DNA of 64,000 bases, from assembly GCA_963922205.1 (NCBI GenBank), contig CAWUHX010000212.1, forward strand, positions 310,001 to 374,000, read 5' to 3'. Position 1 is the stretch's first letter, and the number at the start of each line of letters is the position of its first letter. Of this stretch, positions 1 through 11,300 are shown piece by piece. Both the position numbers and the translations under genes were made by a program. The notes beneath the pieces are model-generated. The model ran no database searches, was not told where the DNA came from, and worked only from the letters and a program-made list of their open reading frames with translations. The DNA is from Romanomermis culicivorax (taxonomy: Eukaryota; Nematoda; Enoplea; Mermithida; Mermithidae).

Positions 1-719
1 GGCCACTGCCACCCACAGCCCCGAGGTCCACCACAGCGACTACCGTAACACACACCACGTCGCTGCCGCCTACAGCCCCAACATCGGTTCAAACCACTAC
101 GCCCGCTCAACCATCATTGATCATTGCAATATGACCAGTACTGGGAGCCCCCCCCCCCCCGGCCGGTACCACCCAAAGCTTCCAACCACACTTGCCGAGC
201 GAGGCCACCAGATTGCCGAATTACACAAATTTCCGAACCACGGACTTACTGCACCTGGCGACGCCGCGTTATCCGCCTCGTATCAATCCCTCCGTCGAGT
301 TTTTCTCGCCGCAAACCTTGCATGAGATGGTTTTGATCAATTTTTTCGGCTGCCTTGGCAATCCTGTCACTATGGCTGTTCACATTCCTGCAATGAATGC
401 ATCGCTGGCGCTATATCAATATTTTCGGGCTCACTATCGCACTACCTATCAAGAACAACAACCACCTGTATCGCCTGAGGTCGGTGCACTAATTCTGAGA
501 TGGGTGGCCGGCCTCTGGGCCAAAGAGCTCGGCGTAGTTGATGCCGTCTACACTGCCCATTTGGCACTCTTTTTGTACAAAGCGCAAGGCCTAGACAACC
601 CGTCGTGTCTATTGCAAGCTTACAACACCGCCGTCAGCTTAATCAACAGCTGGATGGCCTACCCCCAATATTCACCGTTTGAACAACCTTGGGAAATCGC
701 TGACACCCAAAGAATCTAG
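1..719 (+). pseudogene. C-terminal part of third ORF, element A0 (fragment)
   Basis: The stretch is open from about 192 to the TAG at 717-719. It aligns by eye with the C-terminal domain of the third ORF of element C (about 47,780-48,130) and of element A (about 12,050-12,580). Shared landmarks are an acidic start followed by a hydrophobic run (HEMVLINFF here, DEVIIINYF in C), an FRAHY/FQARY block, a tryptophan helix (ILRWVAGLW here, LLSWMCDYY in C) and a long aliphatic helix. The preceding 190 bases are Pro/Thr/His-rich in translation, like the linkers of the other copies. The domain has no family I recognise. The rest of the element lies before the window. Homology to A and C is seen directly; function is unknown. 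Confidence 0.6.
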
Positions 720-1672
720 TGAAACCAACCATCCCGTGCCCCTGCTGCGTCAGCATGATTTTTCTGCCTGGTGGAACTTGTTGCCACGGAGACCGTTGCC
801 GCCAACAGGGTTACCCTCGGACTGCCCCTCCTTGAATCGCCACGCAGCTCCCGCCCTGCGGGGTGAATCCTCTTTCACTGCTATGTTCGCAAACCTTCAC
901 TCTGTCTTCCCGCCGATGAGATACCACCGACTACGGTCCCTATCCTCGCCACTCATGTTCCATTCGCTTTGATGGCCATGACAATCCCGGTGACCCCCAT
1001 GGCTATCACAACGACCGCTATCGCCAGGAAAACCGCAACTGCCGCGACAATCACCAGCAATCTTGGTCGGCATCAGACACCGGCCATCATCCTCGCCATT
1101 GATTCAAAGCTTTTGTACAGTAACATTTGATTTTTCTTCTTTGTTTTCATTAACCTCGTTCATACTGGTTGTTTTGTTTTTTCTAATCTCTTTTGTCCTG
1201 CTTTATTTTTTGTACTAGTTTTCCCAGTGCACGTGCAGCCGATGCTAAGACCATGCAGTAAGACGGCTGGACTTGTTCTACCGCCACACGCCCCCACTTG
1301 GGCCCTTTGTCTTTTTGTTTCCTCCGCCGACTTGTGTGCCTGTTTCGTTGTCGCTGTCAACGTAGTGGCCGGCCTCACCCTCCCATCTGCATGGCCTCGT
1401 ATGCTGGTGCGCTCCAGTATATCAGTGCGGATGGAATGACAACGCGAACTGCAGTGTTGCTGAACTTACAGCCTCGCTAATTGGGACCCGCGTTGGGAGG
1501 TCTCACTCTACGCGCCACCTAAAATCGGCTCAAACAACTGCAAGGACTCCGTCGGCTTCACTGCATGATGCGGAAGATCCCTTCAGCCACCCTGGTGATG
1601 GCCTGTACTGGCTGTGCCCTTTCCCCTTGCACGTTTTGGTTCTCTCTTGACGATTGCTTAGGGCGATCTACC
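720..1672 (+). other. Tail and 3' untranslated part of element A0
   Basis: No convincing gene. An overlapping frame (679-972) is short and lacks recognisable domains. The position, between the third-ORF stop and the polypurine tract, makes this the 3' untranslated segment of A0. Confidence 0.4.
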
Positions 1673-1687
1673 GTAAGGGGGGAGGGG
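1673..1687 (+). other. Polypurine tract of element A0
   Basis: The purine run TAAGGGGGGAGGGG lies directly before TGTTGTAG. In element C the equivalent run, AAAGGGGGAGGAG, lies directly before its 3' LTR, which starts TGTTGTGG. Such a tract primes plus-strand DNA synthesis in LTR elements. Confidence 0.65.
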
Positions 1688-2160
1688 TGTTGTAGTGTGT
1701 TTCCACCGATTTTGTCATTTTTTGTCAATCCGCACATGAGGCCCACAAGTACCAAGTGGAGTGAGCAACGCGGACCTTGGACAGCCCTCTTACTGTAGCA
1801 CACATCGGTAAGCATGCGCTGGCTCTCTCTCATCATTGGTGTGCAATGGTATTGTTTTTCATAACATACATTTATCATTGGTTTTGTAACATACTTGTTG
1901 CCTCCCCGCACGCCCCTTTCTTTATTTGTTTTCTCCCTAGTGCGTGGGAGTGAATTCCTTATACTCTCATCCAGCCGCGTTTTGTAAGTAAGTGTTTTTG
2001 TTGTGTAAGGTAAAAATTGAAGAAAGGTTTTCTTCCTTGTGTTTGTTTTAATTCGGGAGACAATTAAGGAAGTATCTTTCCTTAATTGCTAGGGTAATCA
2101 GTGTTGGGTTTAAGTACTACTAGTTAAGTTAATTGGGTAAGCGTGGGCGTGGGAAATACA
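1688..2160 (+). repeat. 3' LTR of element A0 (end not resolved)
   Basis: It starts TGTTGT right after the polypurine tract, like the LTR of element C, but the rest has diverged. No second copy is in the window, so the end cannot be set; 2160 is a guess. It contains no gene. Confidence 0.4.
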
Positions 2161-2912
2161 TACATTAAGGACGAATCCTGGGATCCCAATCCTGCCTAAC
2201 TCATCGGCCCCCGACTCATTAGTGAATACAACATCTGCATCAAGTAGTTGCATTTGTTGGTGTTGTGCATAGTACTGTGATGATGACTGCACCATTGTTG
2301 ATATTAGTTGCTAAAATTTTGAGGTGACAGAGACTTCCTGACTTGTCATTCTCGTTGTATTGTTCGCTGAACAATTTTCCACACATTCGCTCAAGTCGTT
2401 TAATGGCCTCTTCAATATTCATTCAGCATCCTTCATGTCCTGCATAATTCAAATGACGATTGCTCTGGGCGTGCTGTTGACCATTATCGAAATTTTGATC
2501 ACTGAAATGTTGGTTTGTCGCTAAGTTTTGTGAATCTATCAATCGATTAATTGTGATTGCATATGGTTTGTTTTGTTGCTCAGGGAAAATTTTTTTTGAG
2601 ATTGCTCCAATTTCGTCAGATTTTGAACAAATTTGATGATATCAATTGCCGATATGAACGTTTGTTGTTGGGCTTTCATTTGCAGTCTGATGTAAATTGA
2701 GGCTTTTTTATAATAAATGTCAATCTATTTCTTGAGCTCGTGTGGCTCCGATTCACCGATGTAAATTACTCAATTCTATAAATCTAATCGATGGATAAAT
2801 TGTGACACAGTCTCGTTGGGCTTGATCTTTAAGTCTTGAAGCGCCTCCCTCAAGGTCGTCATATTTGTATCTGGTGCCAATTCTGTAATCAAGCATTGTT
2901 TTACATAACTAT
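2110..2912 (-). pseudogene. Antisense retroelement gag remnant
   Basis: Read on the minus strand from about 2,912 downward, a short open stretch contains ITELAPDTNM, TLREALQDLK and NETVSQFIHRLD. This is the usual pattern of a retrotransposon capsid helix region (acidic leader, then E-[TS]-V-x-x-F/Y-x-x-R). It runs into a stop. Further pieces in shifted frames continue to about 2,110, including a Gln/Asn/His-rich stretch of the kind found near nucleocapsids. No protease or pol follows on this strand. It is a decayed gag of unassigned lineage and does not match the gag of C or D. Confidence 0.5.
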
Positions 2913-3165
2913 AGTCCGTTTTTTACGAAATGCTTCCAGATGCAAAAGTGACATAAATCAGTATTGTCGTCGAAATCGTTTATATAAAGTTCTTAGTGTA
3001 AAATTTTTCACTCGAAAAATCGCTAAAGGTTAGGCCAGTATGCTCAGAAATTTCCAGCCCTACATGATATTTTGTTCATCAGGAAATCGCAAAAATGTGA
3101 AATAATACTTGCTTTCCACTTTCATTATTTGGAAGCATTTTAAGAAAAACAGACTATATAATGTT
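2913..3165 (+). repeat. Dispersed repeat, copy 1 (partner at 63,000)
   Basis: This segment matches 63,000-63,250 in the same orientation, with many substitutions. Both start near GTTTTTTAC.AAATGCTTCC and end near AAGAAAAACAGACTATATA. The type is unknown. Confidence 0.7.
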
Positions 3166-3295
3166 GAGTTTGAACAATATTCGTAATGATGTTGAGGTAA
3201 CACATGTGTATCAACGATTGAACGCTGATGAAATTGGAATCATTGTCATTCAACAAGCTATCGAGGATCAAAAAGAAATGGAGTACATCAATTAG
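3161..3295 (+). other. Short open frame, possible exon or remnant
   Basis: 44 codons run from an ATG that directly follows the dispersed repeat and end at TAG. The composition (Asn, Asp, Glu, Ile) is protein-like, but there is no recognised motif or clear splice signal. It may be a remnant of the adjoining repeat or chance. Confidence 0.15.
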
Positions 3296-5195
3296 TTGCA
3301 TATGTGCTCATAGCTCCTTACCTACTAATCACTTCGAGTCGTTTTCTAATATTGTAACATGACTGGCCATGATCAGCAAAATTGCTCGAATTCCACAGTT
3401 GCCCGGGTTGAACAAAAAAACGAAATTGTTCTTCAATTTTTGAAACAGAGCCTTGACTCCTGGGTATTGCTGACGTCAATGGTAATATCCCTATTTCTTC
3501 GTGATTTTCCCACGAGGAAGTGTAAACTGATTTTCGTGCTACAAATTGCTGTCCGATGGCATCCATTGAAGAGGTAAAGGTTGGGCTGGTATGTTCACCC
3601 CTGTCATGCTTGGAGTTGGCCCATAGTTCACAGCCTGCTGGGGACGTTGCACTATGCACACACAGACTGGCCAGCCACTAGGGCTAAGGCAACCTGTTGT
3701 CTAGGCTGAGCCTCAAAGCCCTCTATTCGGTAATAACTATGGAGCAACTGTTTGTTGCTGATGCCAAACTCGGATTACAAAATAATTTTATTAATGATGA
3801 AAGGTAGTTATGATAAAGCGAAAATGGGTGCCTATGTGTTTTTGCTGATTTCAGCTCACCTACATACATGCTGGATGCGGTAATTGTAACAAGAGATATG
3901 CACTGTAGAGTTCTACGTCATGCCCTAGCTGGCCGCAGTGTCTATTGACTGGATCCAGTCAATATTTTTTTAGCTATTGACAGGACACGGGCAGGAGAAG
4001 ATGCTATAGGAGCATAATATTTACCAGACGAAAAATACAGTAAAACAATCGATCATGTGATTCGAACAAACAAAACGTTAAAACCTGCTGATCACTATCA
4101 GAAATACACACAGCTGAATCGGACGAGTTTCCTATTGCAAATAGTACAATAAAAATTCATACTTATACAACACAGTAGCCACTGCTTTCTGTCATTTTTT
4201 CAGATCCAAGCTTGATTATGTGCAGAGACAAGGAAAAAATAGCAGTGCAAGAAAACTATCCTTAAGTCATTTTTCTCAATGTCAGCAAGTAAGGCCGGCC
4301 TGTATTGGGCGTATGGTTAAGCATATCCCTATCTTTTGTGTATGACCTATAATTTGTCATTTTTGGGGGATTTAAAGGTCATATGGTAAGCATATAGGGT
4401 CGATTTTTTTGTCGATTTATTGGTCATATGGTTAAGCATGCAGGTTCTGGTTACCATAATAGTAGAATTACGGTAATATTTGGATTAGGGTAATAGTAGA
4501 GTTAGGGTAATAGTCATGTTACTGTAGGTGGAAAAGGAAAATTGATGTCGAACAGAATATGGAAAAAGAAAAACCAATGTGGAACAAAAAATGAAAAAAG
4601 AAATAAAAAAACGAAAAAGGAAGCATGTATAAAAATGAAAGCATGTATAAAAAACATTGAGTTTAGGACGGATGTATAGATTTTCTTTTTTATAGGTTAA
4701 CCATTTTAAGGCGCTAACAGACTGCCCTTCCTCTTTACCATAACCTTTGTATGGTATTACTCCAATACTATTTGGTTTCAAAAATAAACATCAGAAAACA
4801 AGATTACAAGCACTGGCAATAGTTATTGATTTTTCAAAAGGATCAACATCTGTTTCCTCCATAAAAATATTCCTAAATTTCATACAACACTGTTGTAAAA
4901 CCTGCACATCACTATGACAGTAATTGAGTAATTCCTTGTCAAAGTTAAATTGACACCCCTAAACAAGGATACACTTCTAAATGCAAAACTTTTATACCTT
5001 TTCACAAACTTACTGCTTCAATCTTTCCATTATATCATTCCAAAAATGTGGCATGAGCTGCAGGTTACATAGCATTGTAATCATACATGTCCGGCAAAAG
5101 ATACAGTCCAATATATCCATAATTTTCCTTTCTATTAAAGAAATGTGGAAGATATCCTTTACATATTTCACTTATCCCAAATGTTGTTGTGCAGG
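3296..5195. other. No gene seen
   Basis: AT-rich DNA. At 4,290-4,520 there are loosely repeated words (GGTCATATGGTTAAGCATA and TAATAGTAGAGTTAGGG-like), too irregular for a telomeric array. No reading frame here has protein-like features. Confidence 0.4.
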
Positions 5196-5222
5196 TCTTT
5201 TCTTAAGAGGCTTAAGAAAAGA
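5196..5222. repeat. Perfect 12-bp hairpin with 3-base loop
   Basis: TCTTTTCTTAAG, then AGG, then its exact reverse complement. No T-run or gene end makes it an obvious terminator, and its role is unknown. It lies about 500 bases upstream of the truncated pol of element A. Confidence 0.75.
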
Positions 5223-5713
5223 TTGAGGCTTCTGGTCTGAACTGACCTGTTAGAAATAATCCCTTGGCTAAGCCTTGGTGATAGTGCAACAGTCCGGTTC
5301 CCCAGACCTACAACAACAAAGATTACTTTAACTTAGAAGTGGGGCCTCACCAGAGAGCTCCGCAGTCTCCTAGCTGAGACAAGGAATCCCCTCAGGGATA
5401 AACTCACTTGAGTATAACTCTTAGTGGGTTTCCCAAGGCTTGCTGACTGCAAGCTGGCGCCTGGGCCTTTGGCCCTCTGCCTTTGATGATCAAAATTATC
5501 TAAATAATAAACAAATATATTAAACAATATTTCCGACGAAATACTAAAAAGAATGTGGATACACCACAGTTGGTAATATGCAAATAAAGTCGAAGTGCTG
5601 GGAAATATTTTTATGGACGCCAGCAAAACTAACAAGAATACAATAAAAAATACAATTATAGTGAAGAATGATTTTCACTATCATTTTGGGTCTTTCTGTG
5701 GCACTCCACTTCT
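5223..5713. other. Unassigned sequence before truncated element A
   Basis: A more GC-rich block (5,230-5,490) resembles a retroelement leader in texture but matches nothing else in the window with certainty. RT, protease and gag of element A are missing, so the 5' break of A lies here. Confidence 0.35.
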
Positions 5714-7911
5714 ATGCAAATGTCTGCACCACTGGTCGTCCATTTCTTCGATTTGCATGGTGATTTCCCCACGGGACTTTGCCATCAACAGGGTGCCCAA
5801 CAGAAGACTAAAGATGACCAATGGGTAATAGCTTATAGCAGCCAAATCCTTAAGGAAGAAGAGAGGAAGTGGTGTGCTACAGAGGGAGAATGCCTAGCGG
5901 TCATCCATGGTTTTAAAGTTTACAGGCACTATCTGTTTGGGCAAAAAGTATTGATCAAAACTGATCATAAACCTCTTTTATCTATGAAAGTTAATACTCA
6001 AACCAATGATAAATTGAAAAGATGGTATTCCATTATAAATCAATTTAATCATAGATTGGAGTATGAGCCTGGTAGACAAAATGCTATGGCTGACTTCCTC
6101 TCAAGGAAAGATGAACCCCAAGATGCTAAGGACAAGAACCCACCAAAGTGGGAATATGTCTTCAAAATTCAATTTCGTAGTTTCGGAACTCAAACCAATG
6201 AAATTGAAAGCCAAATATTGGTACAACAATTTCAGAGGATAAGGGACGAAGAAATTGAAAGTATAGATGAAAAAATTGTCCCCGAGCAGACCAAGGAGTT
6301 GATGGATATTCAGGAAGTGATGGTAAGAAAGGACAACATTACACCGACTACCAAAGATATATTGCAGAGCAGAGATGAAATGCAGAAGCTTACGCTAGTT
6401 GATGAAGTCACAACTAGAAGACAAGCAAAACTTCACGATCAGAGTGCAGGAAATCAGGAACAGGGTACATCTGTACCAATTGATCCTGAAAACATTGCTT
6501 GGCTTTTCCCGAATAAAGAGAAAGAGTTTGAAGAAGTGGAAGAAACAGAAAATGAAGGAAAGAAGGATGATGATAAGATCAATTATCCAATTGATCTAAA
6601 GGTTATCACTAATCTTACCCCATTTTGGGAAAGATTAGGGGTCAAAAGCACTGCAAAGTATCATAGTGAATTTTATGAGGATAATGGAGTTCTTTATAGG
6701 GAAACTGAGGGACGTGGCCATGATCAGATCGTGGTCCCGAATTCCCTCAGAGACAGCATTCTTTACCAATATCATGGAGCCATTATAATGACACACCAAG
6801 GGTTCAAAAGGACTCTGAGTGTTGTCAAACAGCGGTTCTGGTGGCCTGGCATTGAAAAAGATGTCAGAAATTGGTTGAAGTTTTGCCCTGTCTGCCAAGT
6901 GGCTACTCCCTGTAAAAGCTCCATATCCCTATTGATACCCATTATACCAGAGGGTCCCTTTGATATCGTGTCTGTGGACATAGTAGGGATTGCTTCCTTG
7001 AAGGAACTTGGCCCATATGTCATTGTCTTTCAGGATTATTTCACTAAATGGGTTGAAGCTATATTGATTCCTGATCAGATGGCTGAAACCATAGTGGATG
7101 CATTCTTAGAGCATGTGATATTTAGGCACGGTACCCCAAGAAAACTTCTTAGTGATAATGGATCTGGATTTAATTCAGATCTTATGAAAGCAGTCTGTAA
7201 ACTGTTAGAGTGCAGGAAAATTTTCACAACAGCATACCACTCACAGTGTAATGGTATGGTTGAGAGATTTAACCAAACTCTAATAAAGCAACTGCCAAAA
7301 GTTGCAATTGAGGATAGCAATAAATGGCCAAGGTACCACAGCACAGTGGTATTTTCATATAATGCAACACCCCATGCAGCAAGGAAATGCTCGCCATTTT
7401 CACTGCTGAGGGGGCATGAAGCAAATTTTGGTATCAATTTTACTGCTGCACTTAGAATAGTCATGCCTCATGACTATGAGGCTTATAAGTATGTTTTGGC
7501 TACCCATCTTACAAATTTGTACTAAAGTATTGCCGAAAACATACAAAAAGCTGCTAAGGATGGCAAGAAATATTTTGATAACAAAATTAAAACTTCTGGT
7601 TTTAAAAATCAAGATTGGGTTCTGTTGAAGGTTGACAGACAGAAAAAACTGGGTTACCTTGGCAAGGACCATATATCATCATTGATGATAGAAGATTGAA
7701 AGAGAATGTGCTCACAATAGGGCATTGGAAAAACCCGCTTAAAAAGCAGGTCGTATCGGCAAGTAGGCTAAAACACTTTCGATACGAAGGTACCAGATGG
7801 TCTCAACACAAAAAGTCGCAGGTCTTCCGGGATACTCCAGTTAATGCAACTGGAAATCTCGCGGAGACTGAAGATCATCCGGTTGTTATTTCTGTGTCCA
7901 AAAATTTTTAG
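5714..7911 (+). pseudogene. Element A pol: RNase H and integrase (5'-truncated)
   Basis: Ty3/gypsy-type Pol C-terminal half. RNase H covers roughly residues 25-130 (DQWVIAYSSQ, ATEGECLAVI, TDHKPL, then a MADFLSRKDE end). A charged linker follows, then an integrase zinc-binding region (HQGFKRT, CPVC) and a catalytic core with D (VDIVG), D (SDNGSG) and E (NGMVERFNQ). The frame is open to the TAA at 7,523-7,525, which lies inside coding sequence; homology to C continues to about 7,680, and a shifted frame carries the last part to 7,911. Protease, RT and gag are absent. Domain order and motifs match element C closely, so A and C are one lineage, A being older. It is not functional as it stands. 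Confidence 0.9.
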
Positions 7912-8323
7912 CCAAAAATGCTGTATATGTGTATTTTATGTGGATAAAATTTTGATTTTTTGTGTTATTTAACCGATTCATATTTGTTTAATACTTTTTA
8001 AAACTGGTATAGCGAAGGGTCAAATTTTCAGAATAATATTGTTAATTTGTACACCCGACACTAAAATTTTTTGGGTTACATTTTGGGGAGGTTTACGACC
8101 AATTTTCATTTTCAATTTCAAAAGTTGTGTTTTTTCTGTGCTCCACATCGCACAAATCTTTTCGAACAAAATTTTTCGTCCAGCCCAAGGACCCCATGAA
8201 ATTATTTTTTGGTAATTTCATATATTGTATTGATGTTGAAGTAACGATAAATGTTCTTTAACATTTTGTTTACTTTAGAAGATACACTGTGAAATTACAA
8301 ATTTTCAAAAAATTTTATTTTCG
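7912..8323 (+). other. Spacer between pol and third ORF in element A
   Basis: AT-rich, with no reading frame of note. The matching spacer in C (43,840-44,297) is of similar length, which suggests a place for a separate start or a splice acceptor for a subgenomic mRNA. That is inference. Confidence 0.4.
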
Positions 8324-11300
8324 ATGTTGAAATTAGGCATCGCGCCTTTGGCCCGAAATTATTGCGCGCACGCTGACCAACCACAAGGCCGCCAAAACAA
8401 TCGTTTTTTTTTTACCGACGGTAAGTTTTATTTAATTATTTCTTGGTATGTGGGACGGATTCGCCTATGTAGGTGTCTTAGGAATGATTTCTTCACGCTC
8501 AATTTTCTGAATGGGCCAACCAAGGGGAAAACGAGTTGGAAGAAAAGTTTCTAAAAATGTTAGGATAGGTGAAAAGAAAAAACCTAATGGATTTATGGCC
8601 CTAAAAAGCCAAAATCTAATGTTTTTTCCCTTGGATCCGATTCAGAAGCATTTATTTTTGGTTTTATTAAAGACCCTGGTTTACTATATTTATTTCTTCA
8701 ATTAATTAAAACTGTAATTGGTTATTTATTCATTACTTACTTTTGGTACCGAGGCATGAAGTTATGGCTAGAGTAAGTGGTAAATTGACGGCGGCCGATG
8801 TCGAGAAGTGAGAGGTGGTGCAGATGTGAGGTTCCTGAAAAATTGGTGTAGCATTTGCATTAACCACCGGGCCTGCTTACTTTATGGCTTTGACACCTAA
8901 CCGCTCTAATTAATTTATTTTTCCCCATGCTAAATATTTTTTCTTAATTTGGTGCCGGTCAAATTTGATTATTTAATTGGTGGTGGTGGCCTAATGCCTG
9001 ATTTTGAAAGGGTCAAGGGTCAAATTATTTTTGATTTTTAGACTATAACATCAAGTGTCTGGTCCCCGTCCGAGAAATCGAACAATGGTTTGCCAGCGCA
9101 ATGGGTTATTGGCTGCATTGACCAATGGAGCCAGAACCGGTCCAGGGCGGCAACATCGAGCCAATCCCGAAACAATTGGCCACAAGCCAGTTTCGGGGGT
9201 TAGGTGTTGTCGGATTCGACGTGGAAAAGGTCAAGAAGACCGAGGTATGTGTCATACCTTATAGAGTAACCATCCAGAACCCGGAAGGGAAAGAGTTTGC
9301 TAGGCTGGTGTCATTTGCACATATAGATGGTTCCAGCTTTGTTATCGACCTTACAACATTGAAGCCCCAGGAATGGGATCTTTTGATTTCATTCCTTTCA
9401 TCGGTGGATGGTTTCTTGGTCAGTTTCAAAGTTTGGACGATCTGGTTGCAATTTTGAACGTCTACGGATCCTGGTCAGGGGCCTCGGCTCATGATAAGAT
9501 GAAAATCATACAGGCCAGTATACTCCAAGGATTTGGAAAATACTGGGACTGTGAGATTTGCATCAGAATGATGATGGGGCCCATGGCCAATCACGCTCGT
9601 GGTTTAGGATTGTGTCCTGAAAACCTTGGGTTAAAAGGGCTTTTCACCGAATTTTACTTGGCTGATGTCGGCAAATATCAATGCGACTTTGGTGACAAAA
9701 AAGTTCGAGAATAGTTCTTGGCCCCCAAGATTCAGGATACTGAAATTGTGTATGCTGGCCTGGACGCCTATTTCTCTATTGCCATATTTTCGGGTTTTTT
9801 TTGCTATGGGTTTTGGGGTAAATTAAGTGGGGTTACGGCAATGTACCCCCATGATATTTTGTCACCAGCCCAAGCGAAAACCTTGGCTTTCCGCTTTTAT
9901 ATGGTCTATTCTCAAGACCTAACGGGGTTCGAGGATTGAAACTTTGTAGATGAGAAAGATATCATAAAAAGGCAGTTATTCAAGGTTTACCACATGATGC
10001 AGCAAGAGGTAATGGCCAGGTGGGCTGCGCAATTTCATAATGACCTGCCGGAGTATTCATGTCCCGCGGATATTAAAAATCCCGCTAAAGCTACAGACCA
10101 CACTTTACTGTCTGGGGTTTATCCCAAGGCACTAAAAGCTGGTCCAAGCAAAAAGAAGGTAAATCAGTGGGAAGATATAAGTGATCCGGAGGACATAGAT
10201 ACAATGGAGCAACAGGTCAACAGGACTATCTAGGTGATAAACCGACTGCATACAGCCTTGACAGGACTGGTCGAAGCAGCTTCAATTGTTTCAATTCGGA
10301 ATGGACTGCTACGAACCAGTGGAAATCAATACTGGTATGGCTAAGTATGACAGAGATCATTCGATGGTGGACTTGAGGAATTACAAGCATGTCATAGACT
10401 CAACAAAGTTTTCTGTGTTCGAAAAGGCATGCAACCAAATTCCTCTATCATTCTTTGTTTTCTGGCCTCATAGCCGTGCCGAGTACGATTACATACTGAG
10501 GGAATTATTAAATTATAATTTCCTTAAATCCTACTCAAAGGAGGATGCAGAGTTAATCAAGAAGATGGCATGGAAGACCGATGATAGGGTTTTACAGAAT
10601 TTCAGCATAGTGGCATCTTTACCGCCAATGGAACCTGAACATGCTGTAAAAGGCAAAAGGGTTATGACCTGACAAAATAGGTTTGGCTTCATGCCTATTC
10701 GGTTGGGCTTGCGCGACAAAATAGGCTCTCCAATTTCGACAGAAAAAGCAAAGGACAATATAACCTATAACAAGGATTGTTGGGCCAACTGCTTTTTCTA
10801 TGTCAGATTCTACTATGCTGAATTCGGAATTAAAACCCCCTTGCTGCAATATGGCCTGGCACCAGATACGCCTACTCTTCAGAGGGTTCAAATTAGATGT
10901 ATACCCGCTGACTATCCAATTTATACATATGAATTTCTTGAGAAGTGTATTCACCCGAGGCCTCTGCCGACGGAATTACTGATGGTTACCTATACATATG
11001 GTAATGAAACCAAACAATCTGATTTCAGGAGGAAATCCAATATACTTGACCCTGATGATGAACCCACAGTTTGGTCGGGTCAAGTGAACCAGGACCTCAT
11101 GGAATTGGAGAGTGAGGATGAAGATAATTCCGCCCTCCTGGGAGAGGAAAGCTGCAAAGACGTTGATGACGAAGACCCATTATTGTATATTTTGATGGCC
11201 CACCCCGAAGTAGCCCAATCTGCGATGACAGCACCTTCTGTCACGCAGCTGCAACCACAACCACAAGTTGTGACGCAGCTGCAACGGGAAATGCTGCCAC

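Noticed and set aside
3318..3659. Minus-strand 113-codon frame
   Set aside because: No recognisable domain, no support from a second copy, and the composition looks random.
4290..4520. Possible telomeric repeat (TTAGGG-like words)
   Set aside because: Only scattered, irregular occurrences within a longer degenerate repeat; no array.
9718..9939. Frame at 9,718-9,939 as a separate small membrane protein
   Set aside because: It aligns with motif III of the exonuclease-like domain in C and is joined to the upstream frame by a single TAG.
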